From: Streptomyces sp. WAC 01529
Lineage (GTDB): Bacteria > Actinomycetota > Actinomycetes > Streptomycetales > Streptomycetaceae
Length of the DNA stretch: 64,000 bases
Direction: 5' to 3'
Assembly (NCBI RefSeq): GCF_003945545.1
Contig: NZ_CP029617.1
Coordinates: 5,875,001-5,939,000, forward strand
The notes below the pieces were generated by a model, which was not told the DNA's origin, did not search any database, and was given only the letters and a program-made list of their open reading frames with translations. Every line of letters starts with the position of its first letter. Within the stretch, counting starts at the first letter, position 1. The position numbers and the translations under genes are program-made. Below are positions 17,740 to 26,473 of this stretch, piece by piece.

Positions 17740-20016
17740 GTGGGAGCACTCGCACGCTGGTGCGTCAGGCACCGTCTACTCACCGTTCTGCTCTGGCTCC
17801 TCGTACTCGGCGGCGCCACGACCGCGGCCACCCTCGCCGGATCCTCGTACTCGAACGACTACGAGGTCCCCGGCACCGAATCCGGCCGCGCGACCCAGCT
17901 CCTGGACAAGGGCTTCCACGGCCTCGGCGGCGACAGCGACACCATCGTCTGGCACACCGGCCCCGATGCCACCGGCCCCGCCGCCTCCGTCCGCGCGGCC
18001 GACATCGAGCGGACCATGTCCGACACCCTGGACAAGATCGCCGAGCTGCCCGCCGTGGCCTCCGTGACCAGCCCCTACGACCGCGAGGGCGCGGGCCGGA
18101 TCAGCCAGGACGGCCGCACCGCCTACGCCACCGTCACCTTCCGCGAGCAGGCCGACGAGATCGCCGAGGCCGACGCCCGGGCCGTCGTCGACACCGCCAA
18201 GGCCGCCGAATCGGAGGGGCTCCAGGTCGAGCTGGGGGGCACCGCCATCGCGCTCACGGAGTCCAAGAGCGCCAAGGTCGCCGAGATCGTCGGGGTCGCC
18301 GTCGCCGCCGTCGTCCTCTTCGTGGCCTTCGGCTCGCTCGCCGCGGCCGCCCTGCCCATCGCCACCGCGCTGGTCTCCGTCGGCATCGCGTACGCGGGCA
18401 TAGTGCTGCTCGGCCACCTGATGACCGTCGCGGACTTCGCGCCGATGCTCGGCACCCTGATCGGCCTCGGCGTCGGCATCGACTACGCCCTGTTCATCGT
18501 GACCCGGCACCGCAAGGGCCTCAAACGCGGCCTGCCCGTCGCCGAGGCCGCCGAGCGGGCGGTGGCCACCACCGGGCGCGCCGTCGTCTTCGCGGGCGCC
18601 ACCGTCTGCATCGCCCTGCTCGGGATGCTCATCCTGCGCCTCGGCTTCCTCAACGGCGTGGCGATCGCCGCCTCGCTGACCGTCGTCCTCACCGTCGCCG
18701 CCTCCGTGACCCTGCTGCCCGCGCTGCTCTCCTGGATCGGGCCGCGCGCCCTGAGCCGCCGCGAACGCCGCCGCCTCGCCGCACACGGGCCCGAACCGGA
18801 GCTGCCGACCGGGTTCGCCGCCCGCTGGGCCGCCTTCGTGGAGCGCCACCCCAAGCTCCTCGGCGGCATCGCGGTGCTCGTCATGGCCGTGCTCGCGCTG
18901 CCCGCCCTCGCCCTCCACCTGGGCACCTCCGACCAGGGCAACAACCCCGCGACCGCCACCACCCGGCAGGCCTATGACCTGCTCGCCGACGGCTTCGGCC
19001 CCGGCGTCAACGGCCCCCTGACACTGGTCAGCGAGGTCTATGGCGCGGGCGACCGCAACGCCCTCGACGACCTGGGCACGGCACTGAAGTCGACCGAGGG
19101 CGTCGCGTCCGTCAGCCCGGTGACGTACGACGAGAACGGCCGCACCGCCTTCCTCACCGTCGTGCCCGACTCCTCCCCGCAGTCCGAGGCGACCAGCGAC
19201 CTCGTCGACCGGCTGCGCGAGGACGTGCTGCCCGCGGCCGAGGCGGACAGCTCCCTGGACGTGGCGGTCGGCGGCGTCACCGCGAGCTACGACGACTTCG
19301 CGGAGATCATCATCGGGAAGCTGCCGCTCTTCGTGGGCGTCGTCATCGGGCTTGGCTGCGTCCTGCTCCTGCTCGCCTTCCGCTCCGTCGGCATCCCGCT
19401 CAAGGCCGCCGTGATGAACGTCGCCGCCGTCGCCTCCGCGTTCGGGATCGTCGTCGCGATCTTCCAGTGGGGCTGGGGGAGCGAGCTGCTCGGGCTCGGT
19501 GCGGCCGGGCCCATCGAGCCCTTCCTGCCCGTGATCATGGTCTCCGTCCTCTTCGGGCTCTCCATGGACTACCAGGTCTTCCTGGTCAGCCGGATGTACG
19601 AGGAGTGGCTGGAGACCGGCGACAACCGGCGGGCCGTGCGGGTCGGCCTCGCCGAGACCAGCCGCGTGATCAACTCCGCGGCCGTGATCATGATTTCGGT
19701 CTTCCTCGCCTTCGTCCTCAGCGGCGACCGCGTCATCGCGATGTTCGGCATCGCCCTCGCGGCGGCCGTCGCGCTCGACGCCTTCGTCCTGCGGACCCTG
19801 CTCGTGCCCGCCCTCATGCACCTGCTCGGCGGCGCCAACTGGTGGCTGCCGAAAGGCCTCGACCGCGTGCTGCCCCGCATCAGCATCGAGCCCCCCGAAT
19901 GTCGCTCGAATGTGCGCGACGGGCGTGCGAAGATCCCCGGGCGTCGGGACACAGACGCGGACGCTAGTGGGCTGAAGGAGCGGGATGTTCGCGATATCGC
20001 TGGCCGAGGGCGCTGA
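17740..20016 (+). CDS. MMPL family RND transporter
   Basis: 758 aa with the usual duplicated plan: one N-terminal helix, an extracytoplasmic loop, six helices, then the same again. Signature segments are LIGLGVGIDYALFIVTRHRKG in the first half and LFGLSMDYQVFLVSRMYEEW in the second. MMPL proteins export lipids or drugs by proton motive force; the substrate is unknown. The GTG start has AGGGAG at good spacing. The last 32 bp overlap the downstream acetyltransferase gene, so the genes are probably one transcript. Confidence 0.92.
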   Translation: MGALARWCVRHRLLTVLLWLLVLGGATTAATLAGSSYSNDYEVPGTESGRATQLLDKGFHGLGGDSDTIVWHTGPDATGPAASVRAADIERTMSDTLDKIAELPAVASVTSPYDREGAGRISQDGRTAYATVTFREQADEIAEADARAVVDTAKAAESEGLQVELGGTAIALTESKSAKVAEIVGVAVAAVVLFVAFGSLAAAALPIATALVSVGIAYAGIVLLGHLMTVADFAPMLGTLIGLGVGIDYALFIVTRHRKGLKRGLPVAEAAERAVATTGRAVVFAGATVCIALLGMLILRLGFLNGVAIAASLTVVLTVAASVTLLPALLSWIGPRALSRRERRRLAAHGPEPELPTGFAARWAAFVERHPKLLGGIAVLVMAVLALPALALHLGTSDQGNNPATATTRQAYDLLADGFGPGVNGPLTLVSEVYGAGDRNALDDLGTALKSTEGVASVSPVTYDENGRTAFLTVVPDSSPQSEATSDLVDRLREDVLPAAEADSSLDVAVGGVTASYDDFAEIIIGKLPLFVGVVIGLGCVLLLLAFRSVGIPLKAAVMNVAAVASAFGIVVAIFQWGWGSELLGLGAAGPIEPFLPVIMVSVLFGLSMDYQVFLVSRMYEEWLETGDNRRAVRVGLAETSRVINSAAVIMISVFLAFVLSGDRVIAMFGIALAAAVALDAFVLRTLLVPALMHLLGGANWWLPKGLDRVLPRISIEPPECRSNVRDGRAKIPGRRDTDADASGLKERDVRDIAGRGR

Positions 20017-20575
20017 GCTGCGGCCGATCGAACCGTGGCAGGCGGCGGAGTTCATCGAGCACGTCGACCGGGCGCGTGAGTACGCCGGGCCGTGGGTGCC
20101 CTTGACCGTGGCCGTGAAGGACCTGGAGACGGCGCGGAGCTTCCTGCGCACGTACGCGGAGAAGGCGGCCTCCGACACCGGGCGCCTCTACGGCATCTGG
20201 CTCGACGGCACACTCGTCGGCGGCGTCCTCTTCCGGATCTTCGACACGAGCACCGACTGCTGCGAGATCGGCGTCTGGCTCGAACCGTCGGCCACCGGGC
20301 GCGGGCTCGTGAACAAGGCCTCGCGGACCCTCATCGACTGGGCGGTCGAACAGCGCGGCATGCACCGCGTGGAGTGGCTGGTCTCGTCCCGCAACGACCG
20401 CAGCAAGGTCACCGCCCAGCGGCTCGGCTTCACCAAGGACGGCGTGCTGCGGGAGAGCTTCCCCTGGCAGGGGGTGCGGCACGACATGGAGGTCTGGTCC
20501 GTCCTCGCTCCGGAGTGGCGGGCGGCGAGGGACGCGGCCTCGCCCGCGGACGCGTGGGCTGAGACGGCTCGTTAA
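19985..20575 (+). CDS. RimL-type GNAT acetyltransferase
   Basis: 196 aa. The GNAT acetyl-CoA motif is GVWLEPSATGRGLVNKASRTL followed by GMHRVEWLVSSRNDRSKVTAQRLGF, typical of ribosomal-protein-serine or peptide N-acetyltransferases of the RimJ/RimL branch. The substrate is unknown. GGAG lies before the ATG within the end of the transporter gene. Confidence 0.85.
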   Translation: MFAISLAEGAELRPIEPWQAAEFIEHVDRAREYAGPWVPLTVAVKDLETARSFLRTYAEKAASDTGRLYGIWLDGTLVGGVLFRIFDTSTDCCEIGVWLEPSATGRGLVNKASRTLIDWAVEQRGMHRVEWLVSSRNDRSKVTAQRLGFTKDGVLRESFPWQGVRHDMEVWSVLAPEWRAARDAASPADAWAETAR

Positions 20576-20610
20576 GACAGCTCTCAGACTCCGTCCGTAC
20601 GGTGCGGCGC

Positions 20611-21252
20611 ATGGGTACTGAGACGAAGGACGCGGCCGGGGCCAAGGATGCCGCCGGGACCGAGGAAGTGACCGGGGCCGAAGAAGTGACCGGGACCGAG
20701 GAGCCGGCGCCGGCGAAGGCGTCCAAGGTCGACGTCACGAAGGACGCGGAGGGCACCGGGGACGGCACCGACGCCGCGGCCGACGCGGAGCTGACCGACG
20801 AGGAGGACGACGACATCGAGGCGGCCGACGCCTCAGCGGCAGGGCCCGTCACGTCCGCCGGGGTCGGCCAGGGCGCGGGCGCCGTCGTCTCCGTCGCGCT
20901 CGGCGTCATCGGCCTCTCCGGCGGCTGGCTCGGCACGGTCGCCGCGGCCCGCGAGAACCTCTACGGGCAGATGGAGACCTCGCAGACGGCAGGCGCCGCC
21001 AAGACGATCGAGGCCCTGTACGGCGACTCGTGGAAGGCGACCGCGCTGATCGCGGGCGTCTTCGCGCTCGCCGCCCTGATCGCCGGTTTCGTGGTCCTGG
21101 TCAGGCCCGCCTTCGGCGCCCCCGGCCAGGAGCAGGCGCCCTGGATCAAGTCCGTGGCGTGGGCGGGTGTCGTGCTCGGCGTGATCGGGCTGATCCTCGC
21201 CGTCGCCAAGTACTCGGACCTGCTGCTCTCCCTCCCGTCGGCACCTTCCTGA
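20611..21252 (+). CDS. Hypothetical membrane protein with acidic repeat N-terminus
   Basis: 213 aa. The first 75 residues are low-complexity acidic, with near-repeats of AGAKDA, TEEVTGAEEVTG and TEEPAPA. The rest has about three hydrophobic helices (GAVVSVALGVIGLSGGWLG, ATALIAGVFALAALIAGFVVL, WAGVVLGVIGLILAV). I do not recognise a named family. ATG 20611 is chosen because TACGGT ends seven bases upstream, the leaderless pattern seen elsewhere here; GTG 20602 is an alternative. Confidence 0.7.
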   Translation: MGTETKDAAGAKDAAGTEEVTGAEEVTGTEEPAPAKASKVDVTKDAEGTGDGTDAAADAELTDEEDDDIEAADASAAGPVTSAGVGQGAGAVVSVALGVIGLSGGWLGTVAAARENLYGQMETSQTAGAAKTIEALYGDSWKATALIAGVFALAALIAGFVVLVRPAFGAPGQEQAPWIKSVAWAGVVLGVIGLILAVAKYSDLLLSLPSAPS

Positions 21253-21287
21253 GGCATCGCGTACGTAGACAGGGCAGGGGTAAGGCA

Positions 21288-21323
21288 GGGGCGGGTCAGG
21301 GGCTAAGGCCCCCGGCCCGCCCC
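21288..21323 (+). terminator. Hairpin after membrane protein gene
   Basis: Arms GGGGCGGG and CCCGCCCC, 8 bp. A direct repeat of 15 bases (CTAAGGCCCCCGGCC) at 21303 and 21333 overlaps its 3' side. Confidence 0.45.
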
Positions 21324-21475
21324 TCGTCGTACCTAAGGCCCCCGGCCCCCCGGAGATCCGCAACTCGACCGATGTGGGGGACCCCCCTGGGAGACGAGAG
21401 TGGAGTCATCGCAGAGAGCGATGGCACCACCCGCCACTGAGAGAACACAGGCTCAGAGAACCCGAGGGGCAGAAG

Positions 21476-21655
21476 ATGTTCGAGTACGAGATGCACCAGA
21501 TGCGCGCCGCCGACCTCGTCCGGGAGGCCGACCGCCGCCGCCTGATCCGCGAGGCCCGCGGCAACCGCGCCGCCGCCCGCCGCTCCGGCCGCGACAAAAC
21601 GGAAGGGCGGGTGAGCGCGCCCCTGTGGAAGTCCCGCTTCACACGGGCCGCCTGA
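21476..21655 (+). CDS. Small basic hypothetical protein
   Basis: 59 aa beginning MFEYEMHQMRAADLVREADR; highly charged, probably a single helix in residues 5-30, with a basic tail. It has a GAGGGG ribosome-binding site 8 bases before the ATG. I recall similar small proteins in other Streptomyces genomes but no function. It sits between a terminator and the hairpin at 21670. Confidence 0.65.
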   Translation: MFEYEMHQMRAADLVREADRRRLIREARGNRAAARRSGRDKTEGRVSAPLWKSRFTRAA

Positions 21656-21669
21656 GGTGAACGGGCCCG

Positions 21670-21710
21670 CCCCGGCGTCCGCACCGCACCCGCGCGGTCG
21701 GACGCCGGGG
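21670..21710 (+). terminator. Strong hairpin before the LAL regulator
   Basis: Perfect 12-bp arms CCCCGGCGTCCG and CGGACGCCGGGG, 17-base loop, 15 bp after the small gene. It lies inside the longest open frame of the next gene, which argues that the regulator starts later. Confidence 0.65.
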
Positions 21711-21788
21711 GCCCCGCGGCGGCCGAAAAGGCCCCTGGCCTGGACCACCGCACCGAAATTGACCGCCCCGACCTCCCCACACTGTGCG

Positions 21789-24700
21789 ATGCTCGCGGGC
21801 GTGCAGACCAGGTCCGTCAGTCCCGTGTTCGTCGGCCGCGCCGACGAACTGGCCATACTGAACGAAGCGCTCGACCGTGCCACGGGCACCCCGCTCTCAG
21901 GAGCCGGGGCCCCGGGCACGGGCGAGCCGCAGGCGTTGTTGCTCGGCGGTGAGGCAGGCGTCGGCAAGACCCGCCTCATCGAGGAGTTCACCGAAGCCGC
22001 CGAGAAGCGGGGCGCCGTCGTCGCGCTCGGCGGCTGCGTGGAGATCGGCGCCGACGGCCTGCCGTTCGCCCCCTTCTCCACCGCCCTGCGCGCCCTGCGC
22101 CGCCAACTGCCCGACGAACTGGCCGCCGCAGCGGCGGGGCAGGAGGAGGAACTCGCCCGGCTCCTGCCCGAACTGGCCGGCGCGGCCCCGCGCCCCACCG
22201 GCCCCGGCGGCAGATCCGACGAACAGGACATGGCACGGCTCTTCGAGCTGACCGCCCGCCTCCTGGAACGCCTCTCCCGCGAACGCACGGTCGTCGTCGC
22301 CCTGGAGGACCTGCACTGGGCCGACGCCTCCACCCGCCACCTCCTCGCCTACCTCTTCCGCACCCTGCGCGGCGGCCGCCTCGTCCTCCTCGCCACCTAC
22401 CGCGCCGACGACATCCACCGCCGCCACCCGCTGCGCCCCCTGCTCGCCGAACTCGACCGGCTGCGCACGGTGCGGCGCCTGGAACTCGGCCGCTTCAGCA
22501 GGGACGAAGTCGCCCGCCAGATGGCCGGGATATTCGCCGCCGAGCCCGAACAGTCCCTGGTGGACGAGGTATTCGACCGATCCGACGGCAACGCCTTCTT
22601 CGTCGAGGAACTCGCCGTCGCCACCCACGGCGGCAGCTGCGCGGGCCTCACCGACTCGCTGCGCGACCTGCTCCTCGTACGCGTCGAGGAACTGCCCGAG
22701 GACACCCAGCGCGTGGCACGGATCGTCGCGGAGGGCGGCTCCACCGTCGAGTACGAACTCCTCGCCGAGGTCGCCGGGCTCGGCGAGGACGACCTGATCG
22801 AGGCGTTGCGGGCCGCCGTCGGCGCCAACATCCTGCTCGCCTCGCCCGAGGGCGACGGCTACCGCTTCCGGCACTCCCTGGTCCGCGAGGCCATCAGCGA
22901 CGACCTGCTGCCCGGCGAACGCTCCCGCATCAACCGCCGCTTCGCCGAGGCCCTGGAGGCCGACCCCGGCCTCGTCGCCGCCGACCAGCGCGCCGCCCGC
23001 CTCGCCACCTACTGGTACTACGCGCACGACGCGGCCAAGGCCCTGCCCGCCGTCCTCAGAGCCTCCGTCGAGGCCCGCCACCGGCACGCCTACGCCGAGC
23101 AACTGCGCCTCCTGGAACGGGCGATGGAGCTGTGGGACGACGCCCCCGACGGCGTCCGCGCGGAACTGCGCCCCGCCGACTACGTCGAGGGCTACCCCGA
23201 CTGCGACAGCTGCGACCCCACCACCGCCCCGCTGAGCTATCTGGACCTGATGGCCGAGGCCACCGTCGCCGGACGGCTCTGCGGCGAACGCGACCGCGCC
23301 CTGAAGAGCACCAAGCGCGCCCTGCGCCTCCTGGAGGGCGAGGACGCCCCCCTGCGCTCCGCCTGGTTCTGGGTCCAGCGCTCCCGCCTCGTCTCCACCC
23401 TCGGCCGCGGCGACGGCTGGGCCGAGATCGCCAAGGCCCAGGAGCTGATGCGCGGCCTGCCGCCCTCCGAAGTGCACGCGGACGTACTCGTCCACCGCGC
23501 CTCCTGGGGGATGCTGCACGACCCGGGCCCCGACACCATGGCCGCAGCCGAACGCGCGGTCGAGTACGCCCGCATGGTCAAGGCCGACACCATCGAGCTG
23601 AACGCCCGCCTCACCCGCGGCAACCTCCTCATAGAAGCGGGCGACCCGGAGACCGGCCTCGCCGAGATGTACGAGGTCAGGGACCGCGTCGTCGAACAGG
23701 GCCTGGTCGCCGACCTCAGCCGCGCCCACATCAACCTCCCCTCCGCCCTCGAAGGGGTCGGCCGTTCCGCCGAGGCCGTGAAGGTCGCGATGGAGGGCAT
23801 CGAGTTCTGCCGGAAATACGGCCTGATGGACACCGAGGGCTGGGTCTGGGCCAACGCCTGCGAGTCCTTCCTCTCCCTCGGCCGCTGGGAGGAGGCCACC
23901 GAGGCCGCCGTCCAGACCCAGCGCTGCGTACAGAGTTCAAAGCCGCGGGGCTCCGCCGAGCAGTGCATGGCGCGCATGGCCCTCTGCCGCGGCGACCACG
24001 ACGCCGCGACCCGCCACCTCCAGGCCGCCCACCACCACTACGGCACCCACGACCCGCAGCCGCAGTACACCCTGCCGCTGGCCCGCATCGCCGTCGGCAT
24101 CGCCGCGGCAGAGGGCCGCGTCCTGGACGGCCGCGCCGAGGTCGAACGCCACCTCGCCTCCGGGCTCCCCTTCGGCACCTACCGGCACGGCTGGCCGCTG
24201 CTGCTCGCCGCCGCCGCGATGGAGGCCGACGCCCGCGGCCTGCCCGCCGCCGAGGAAGGCCGCCCCGCCGCCCTCGCACGCATCCGCGCGGTGACCAAGT
24301 CCCTCGCCACGCCGATCCCGCTCTGGCGCGCCTACGACGCGTGGACCCGCGCCGAACTGCTGCGCGCCGAGGGCCGCGACGGCCCCGCCGACTGGACCGC
24401 CGTGGTCACCGCCGTCGAACCCCTGGACCGGCCCTACGAACTCGCCCTCGCCCGCCTGCGCCTCGCCGAGGCGCTCCTCGCCCCGGACGGCACCGACCGC
24501 GACCGCGCCGCCCACCTGCTGCGCCAAGCGGCCGAGGAGGCCGAGCGGCTGGGTGCGCGGCCCCTCACCGAGTCGATCACCGGGCTCGCCCAGCGGGCCC
24601 GCCTCACCCTGCACCCCGCCGAGGGCACACCCGCCCCCGCCGCCCCGGCCGACCCCGCCGAGGCGCTCGGTCTGACCAGCCGGGAGCGGGACGTCCTGCG

Positions 24701-24875
24701 CCTGGTGGCGGTGGGCCGCAGCAACCGCCAGATCGCCGAGGAGCTGTTCATCTCCCCGAAGACGGCGAGCGTCCACGTCTCCAACATCCTCGCCAAGCTC
24801 TCCGTCACCGGCCGGGGCGAGGCCGCCGCCCTGGCCCACCGGCTGCGGCTCTTCCCGCCCGCGAGCCGCGGCTGA
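21789..24875 (+). CDS. LAL-type LuxR family regulator with AAA ATPase
   Basis: 1028 aa. Near residue 50 is Walker A GGEAGVGKTRL and near residue 175 Walker B VVVALEDLHWAD, then a long alpha-helical TPR-like region, and a C-terminal LuxR helix-turn-helix (LTSRERDVLRLVAVGRSNRQ and FISPKTASVHVSNILAKL). This is the LAL architecture of large ATP-responsive activators in actinomycetes. ATG 21789 follows a hairpin and a possible leaderless promoter; GTG 21801 (VQTRSVSPVFVGR) is equally plausible. No biosynthetic cluster is next to it, so the target is unknown. Confidence 0.88.
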   Translation: MLAGVQTRSVSPVFVGRADELAILNEALDRATGTPLSGAGAPGTGEPQALLLGGEAGVGKTRLIEEFTEAAEKRGAVVALGGCVEIGADGLPFAPFSTALRALRRQLPDELAAAAAGQEEELARLLPELAGAAPRPTGPGGRSDEQDMARLFELTARLLERLSRERTVVVALEDLHWADASTRHLLAYLFRTLRGGRLVLLATYRADDIHRRHPLRPLLAELDRLRTVRRLELGRFSRDEVARQMAGIFAAEPEQSLVDEVFDRSDGNAFFVEELAVATHGGSCAGLTDSLRDLLLVRVEELPEDTQRVARIVAEGGSTVEYELLAEVAGLGEDDLIEALRAAVGANILLASPEGDGYRFRHSLVREAISDDLLPGERSRINRRFAEALEADPGLVAADQRAARLATYWYYAHDAAKALPAVLRASVEARHRHAYAEQLRLLERAMELWDDAPDGVRAELRPADYVEGYPDCDSCDPTTAPLSYLDLMAEATVAGRLCGERDRALKSTKRALRLLEGEDAPLRSAWFWVQRSRLVSTLGRGDGWAEIAKAQELMRGLPPSEVHADVLVHRASWGMLHDPGPDTMAAAERAVEYARMVKADTIELNARLTRGNLLIEAGDPETGLAEMYEVRDRVVEQGLVADLSRAHINLPSALEGVGRSAEAVKVAMEGIEFCRKYGLMDTEGWVWANACESFLSLGRWEEATEAAVQTQRCVQSSKPRGSAEQCMARMALCRGDHDAATRHLQAAHHHYGTHDPQPQYTLPLARIAVGIAAAEGRVLDGRAEVERHLASGLPFGTYRHGWPLLLAAAAMEADARGLPAAEEGRPAALARIRAVTKSLATPIPLWRAYDAWTRAELLRAEGRDGPADWTAVVTAVEPLDRPYELALARLRLAEALLAPDGTDRDRAAHLLRQAAEEAERLGARPLTESITGLAQRARLTLHPAEGTPAPAAPADPAEALGLTSRERDVLRLVAVGRSNRQIAEELFISPKTASVHVSNILAKLSVTGRGEAAALAHRLRLFPPASRG

Positions 24876-24955
24876 CCTGCGCCTCTTCGCTCCCGGCCCG
24901 TTTCGTGGGGCCTCACTTACGCTTGACGGCAGGAACTCGGCCCCAGGGAGGCGCA

Positions 24956-25231
24956 GTGTTCAACGCGATAGAGGCTCTGTTCGCACCGGGGCGCAAGCAC
25001 ACCGACGACGAGCAAAAGCGTCTGGAGATGACCCGCGTCGACCTCGCCGACGGTGACCCCGGGCGGGGGCCGATAGACCTGACGTCGGGCAAGGTGGTCG
25101 TGCGCCCAGCCGTGCGCCCCCCGGTCCCGTCGCCCCGCGGCGACGAGGGTTCTGGTTCCGACGAGGCCTCTGGTTCCGACGAGGGTTCTGGTTCGGATGA
25201 GGCGCCGCGTTCCCGCGACGCCGACGGCTGA
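24956..25231 (+). CDS. Small hypothetical protein, probable DUF6191
   Basis: 91 aa from a GTG preceded by CAGGGAGG. The N-terminus FNAIEALFAPGRKHTDDEQK, then GDPGRGPIDLTSGKVVVR, fits a small Streptomyces family that I recall as DUF6191, not checked. The C-terminus contains three tandem six-residue repeats of the type (E/S)GSGSD, coded by an 18-bp DNA repeat at 25147-25201, so its length may vary between strains. It ends 1 bp before the end of the convergent sugar dehydrogenase gene. Confidence 0.7.
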   Translation: MFNAIEALFAPGRKHTDDEQKRLEMTRVDLADGDPGRGPIDLTSGKVVVRPAVRPPVPSPRGDEGSGSDEASGSDEGSGSDEAPRSRDADG

Positions 25232-25232
25232 C

Positions 25233-26393
25233 CTACTTGACCTCCACCTCCAGGATCTTGTCGTCCCCCTTCTCGGGAGTCCCCCGCGAGTCCGTCTCGT
25301 TCGTGACCAGCCACAGCTTGTCGCCGCCCGCCGCGAGCACCGTGCGCAGCCGGCCGTGGTCGCCCTTCAGGAAGGCCTGCGGCTTCGGATCGCCCGCCAC
25401 GCCCCGGACCGGGACGCGCCACAGCCGCTCGCCGCGCAGCCCCGCCATCCAGACCGAGCCCTCGGCGTAGGCGACGCCGCTCGGTGACGCCTCGGCGGTG
25501 CGCCACTGGGCGACCGGGTCGCGGAAGCCCTCCTCGCCCGCCTTGCCCTCGGCCTTCGGCCAGCCGTAGTTCTCCCCGGCCTTGATCTCGTTCAGCTCGT
25601 CCCAGGTGTCCTGGCCGAACTCCGAGGCCCACAGCCTCTTCTGCTCGTCCCAGGCGAGGCCCTGCACATTGCGGTGGCCCAGCGAATACACGGGCGAGCC
25701 CTCGAAGGGGTTGTCGGGGGCGGGCTCCCCGTCCGGGGTCAGCCGCAGGATCTTGCCGCCCAGAGACTTCTTGTCCTGCGAGAGGCCCGTCTCGCCCGTC
25801 TCGCCCGCGCCCGCGTACAGCATCTTGTCGGGGCCGAAGGCGATCCGGCCACCGTTGTGGATCATGCCTTTGGGGATGCCCTTGAAGACCGTGTCGGGCG
25901 CGCCGAGCTGCTCCCCGGAGGGCTTCTTCTCGTCGTACAGCATGCGGGCGACGCGGTTGTCGGACTCCGTCGTGAAGTACGCGTACACCATGTGGTCCGA
26001 GGCGTACGAGGGGGAGAGCGCGAGGCCCATCAGGCCTCCCTCGCCGCCGGGGGAGACGCCGGGCACCTCGCCCAGCTCCGTCTTCTTGCCCGTCGTGCCG
26101 TCGACACGGGTGATCGTGCCCTCGTCGCGCGAGGAGACCAGGAGGTCCCCGCCGGGCAGCGCGGCGAGGCCCCAGGGGGACTTGAGGCCGGTGGTGAGGG
26201 TGCGGGTGACCTTCGCCGAGCCCTTCTGCGGCGGGGGCTCGGCGCCCGGCTTCCCGGTGGGGGACTCGCTCGCGCTCTCCCTCTTCGAGGGGCTCTCGCG
26301 GTTGTCCGGCTCGTCCGAGCCGCCGGACGAACATCCGGCCGCGAGGGCCAGGACGACGGCGGTCAACACGGCCGTGACTACAGGTCGTTGCAC
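25233..26393 (-). CDS. PQQ-type glucose/sorbosone dehydrogenase-like lipoprotein
   Basis: 386 aa. A lipoprotein signal ends at LALAAGC, followed by a Ser/Glu-rich spacer. The body is a six-bladed beta-propeller of the soluble glucose dehydrogenase family (LKSPWGLAALPGGDLLVS, HNGGRIAFGPDKMLYAGAGE, GHRNVQGLAWDEQKRLWASE). It would oxidise an aldose or related sugar at the outer face of the membrane; cofactor PQQ is expected but not provable here. GTG start, with GAAGGGA eight bases upstream. The 5' leader has 20-bp tandem repeats and two mini-ORFs. Confidence 0.87.
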   Translation of the reverse strand: MQRPVVTAVLTAVVLALAAGCSSGGSDEPDNRESPSKRESASESPTGKPGAEPPPQKGSAKVTRTLTTGLKSPWGLAALPGGDLLVSSRDEGTITRVDGTTGKKTELGEVPGVSPGGEGGLMGLALSPSYASDHMVYAYFTTESDNRVARMLYDEKKPSGEQLGAPDTVFKGIPKGMIHNGGRIAFGPDKMLYAGAGETGETGLSQDKKSLGGKILRLTPDGEPAPDNPFEGSPVYSLGHRNVQGLAWDEQKRLWASEFGQDTWDELNEIKAGENYGWPKAEGKAGEEGFRDPVAQWRTAEASPSGVAYAEGSVWMAGLRGERLWRVPVRGVAGDPKPQAFLKGDHGRLRTVLAAGGDKLWLVTNETDSRGTPEKGDDKILEVEVK

Positions 26394-26412
26394 GATCAGG
26401 ATCCCTTCGACG

Positions 26413-26452
26413 CAGCGCTTCTCCTGTTCATACAGCGCTTGTCCTGTTCATA
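26413..26452 (-). repeat. 20-bp tandem repeat with mini-ORFs upstream of the sugar dehydrogenase gene
   Basis: Two copies of a 20-bp unit (CAGCGCTTcTCCTGTTCATA on the plus strand) differing at one base. On the minus strand each carries an ATG: ATG 26451 opens a 7-codon peptide MNRTSAV whose stop overlaps ATG 26431, and this opens MNRRSAASKGS, which stops at 26396, two bases before the GTG of the dehydrogenase. Confidence 0.7.
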
Positions 26453-26473
26453 CACCGCCCGCGCCCCGCGCGC

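Noticed and set aside
21657..21788. N-terminal extension of the LAL regulator
   Set aside because: It contains a 12-bp perfect terminator hairpin and poor codon use; the regulator probably starts at 21789 or 21801.
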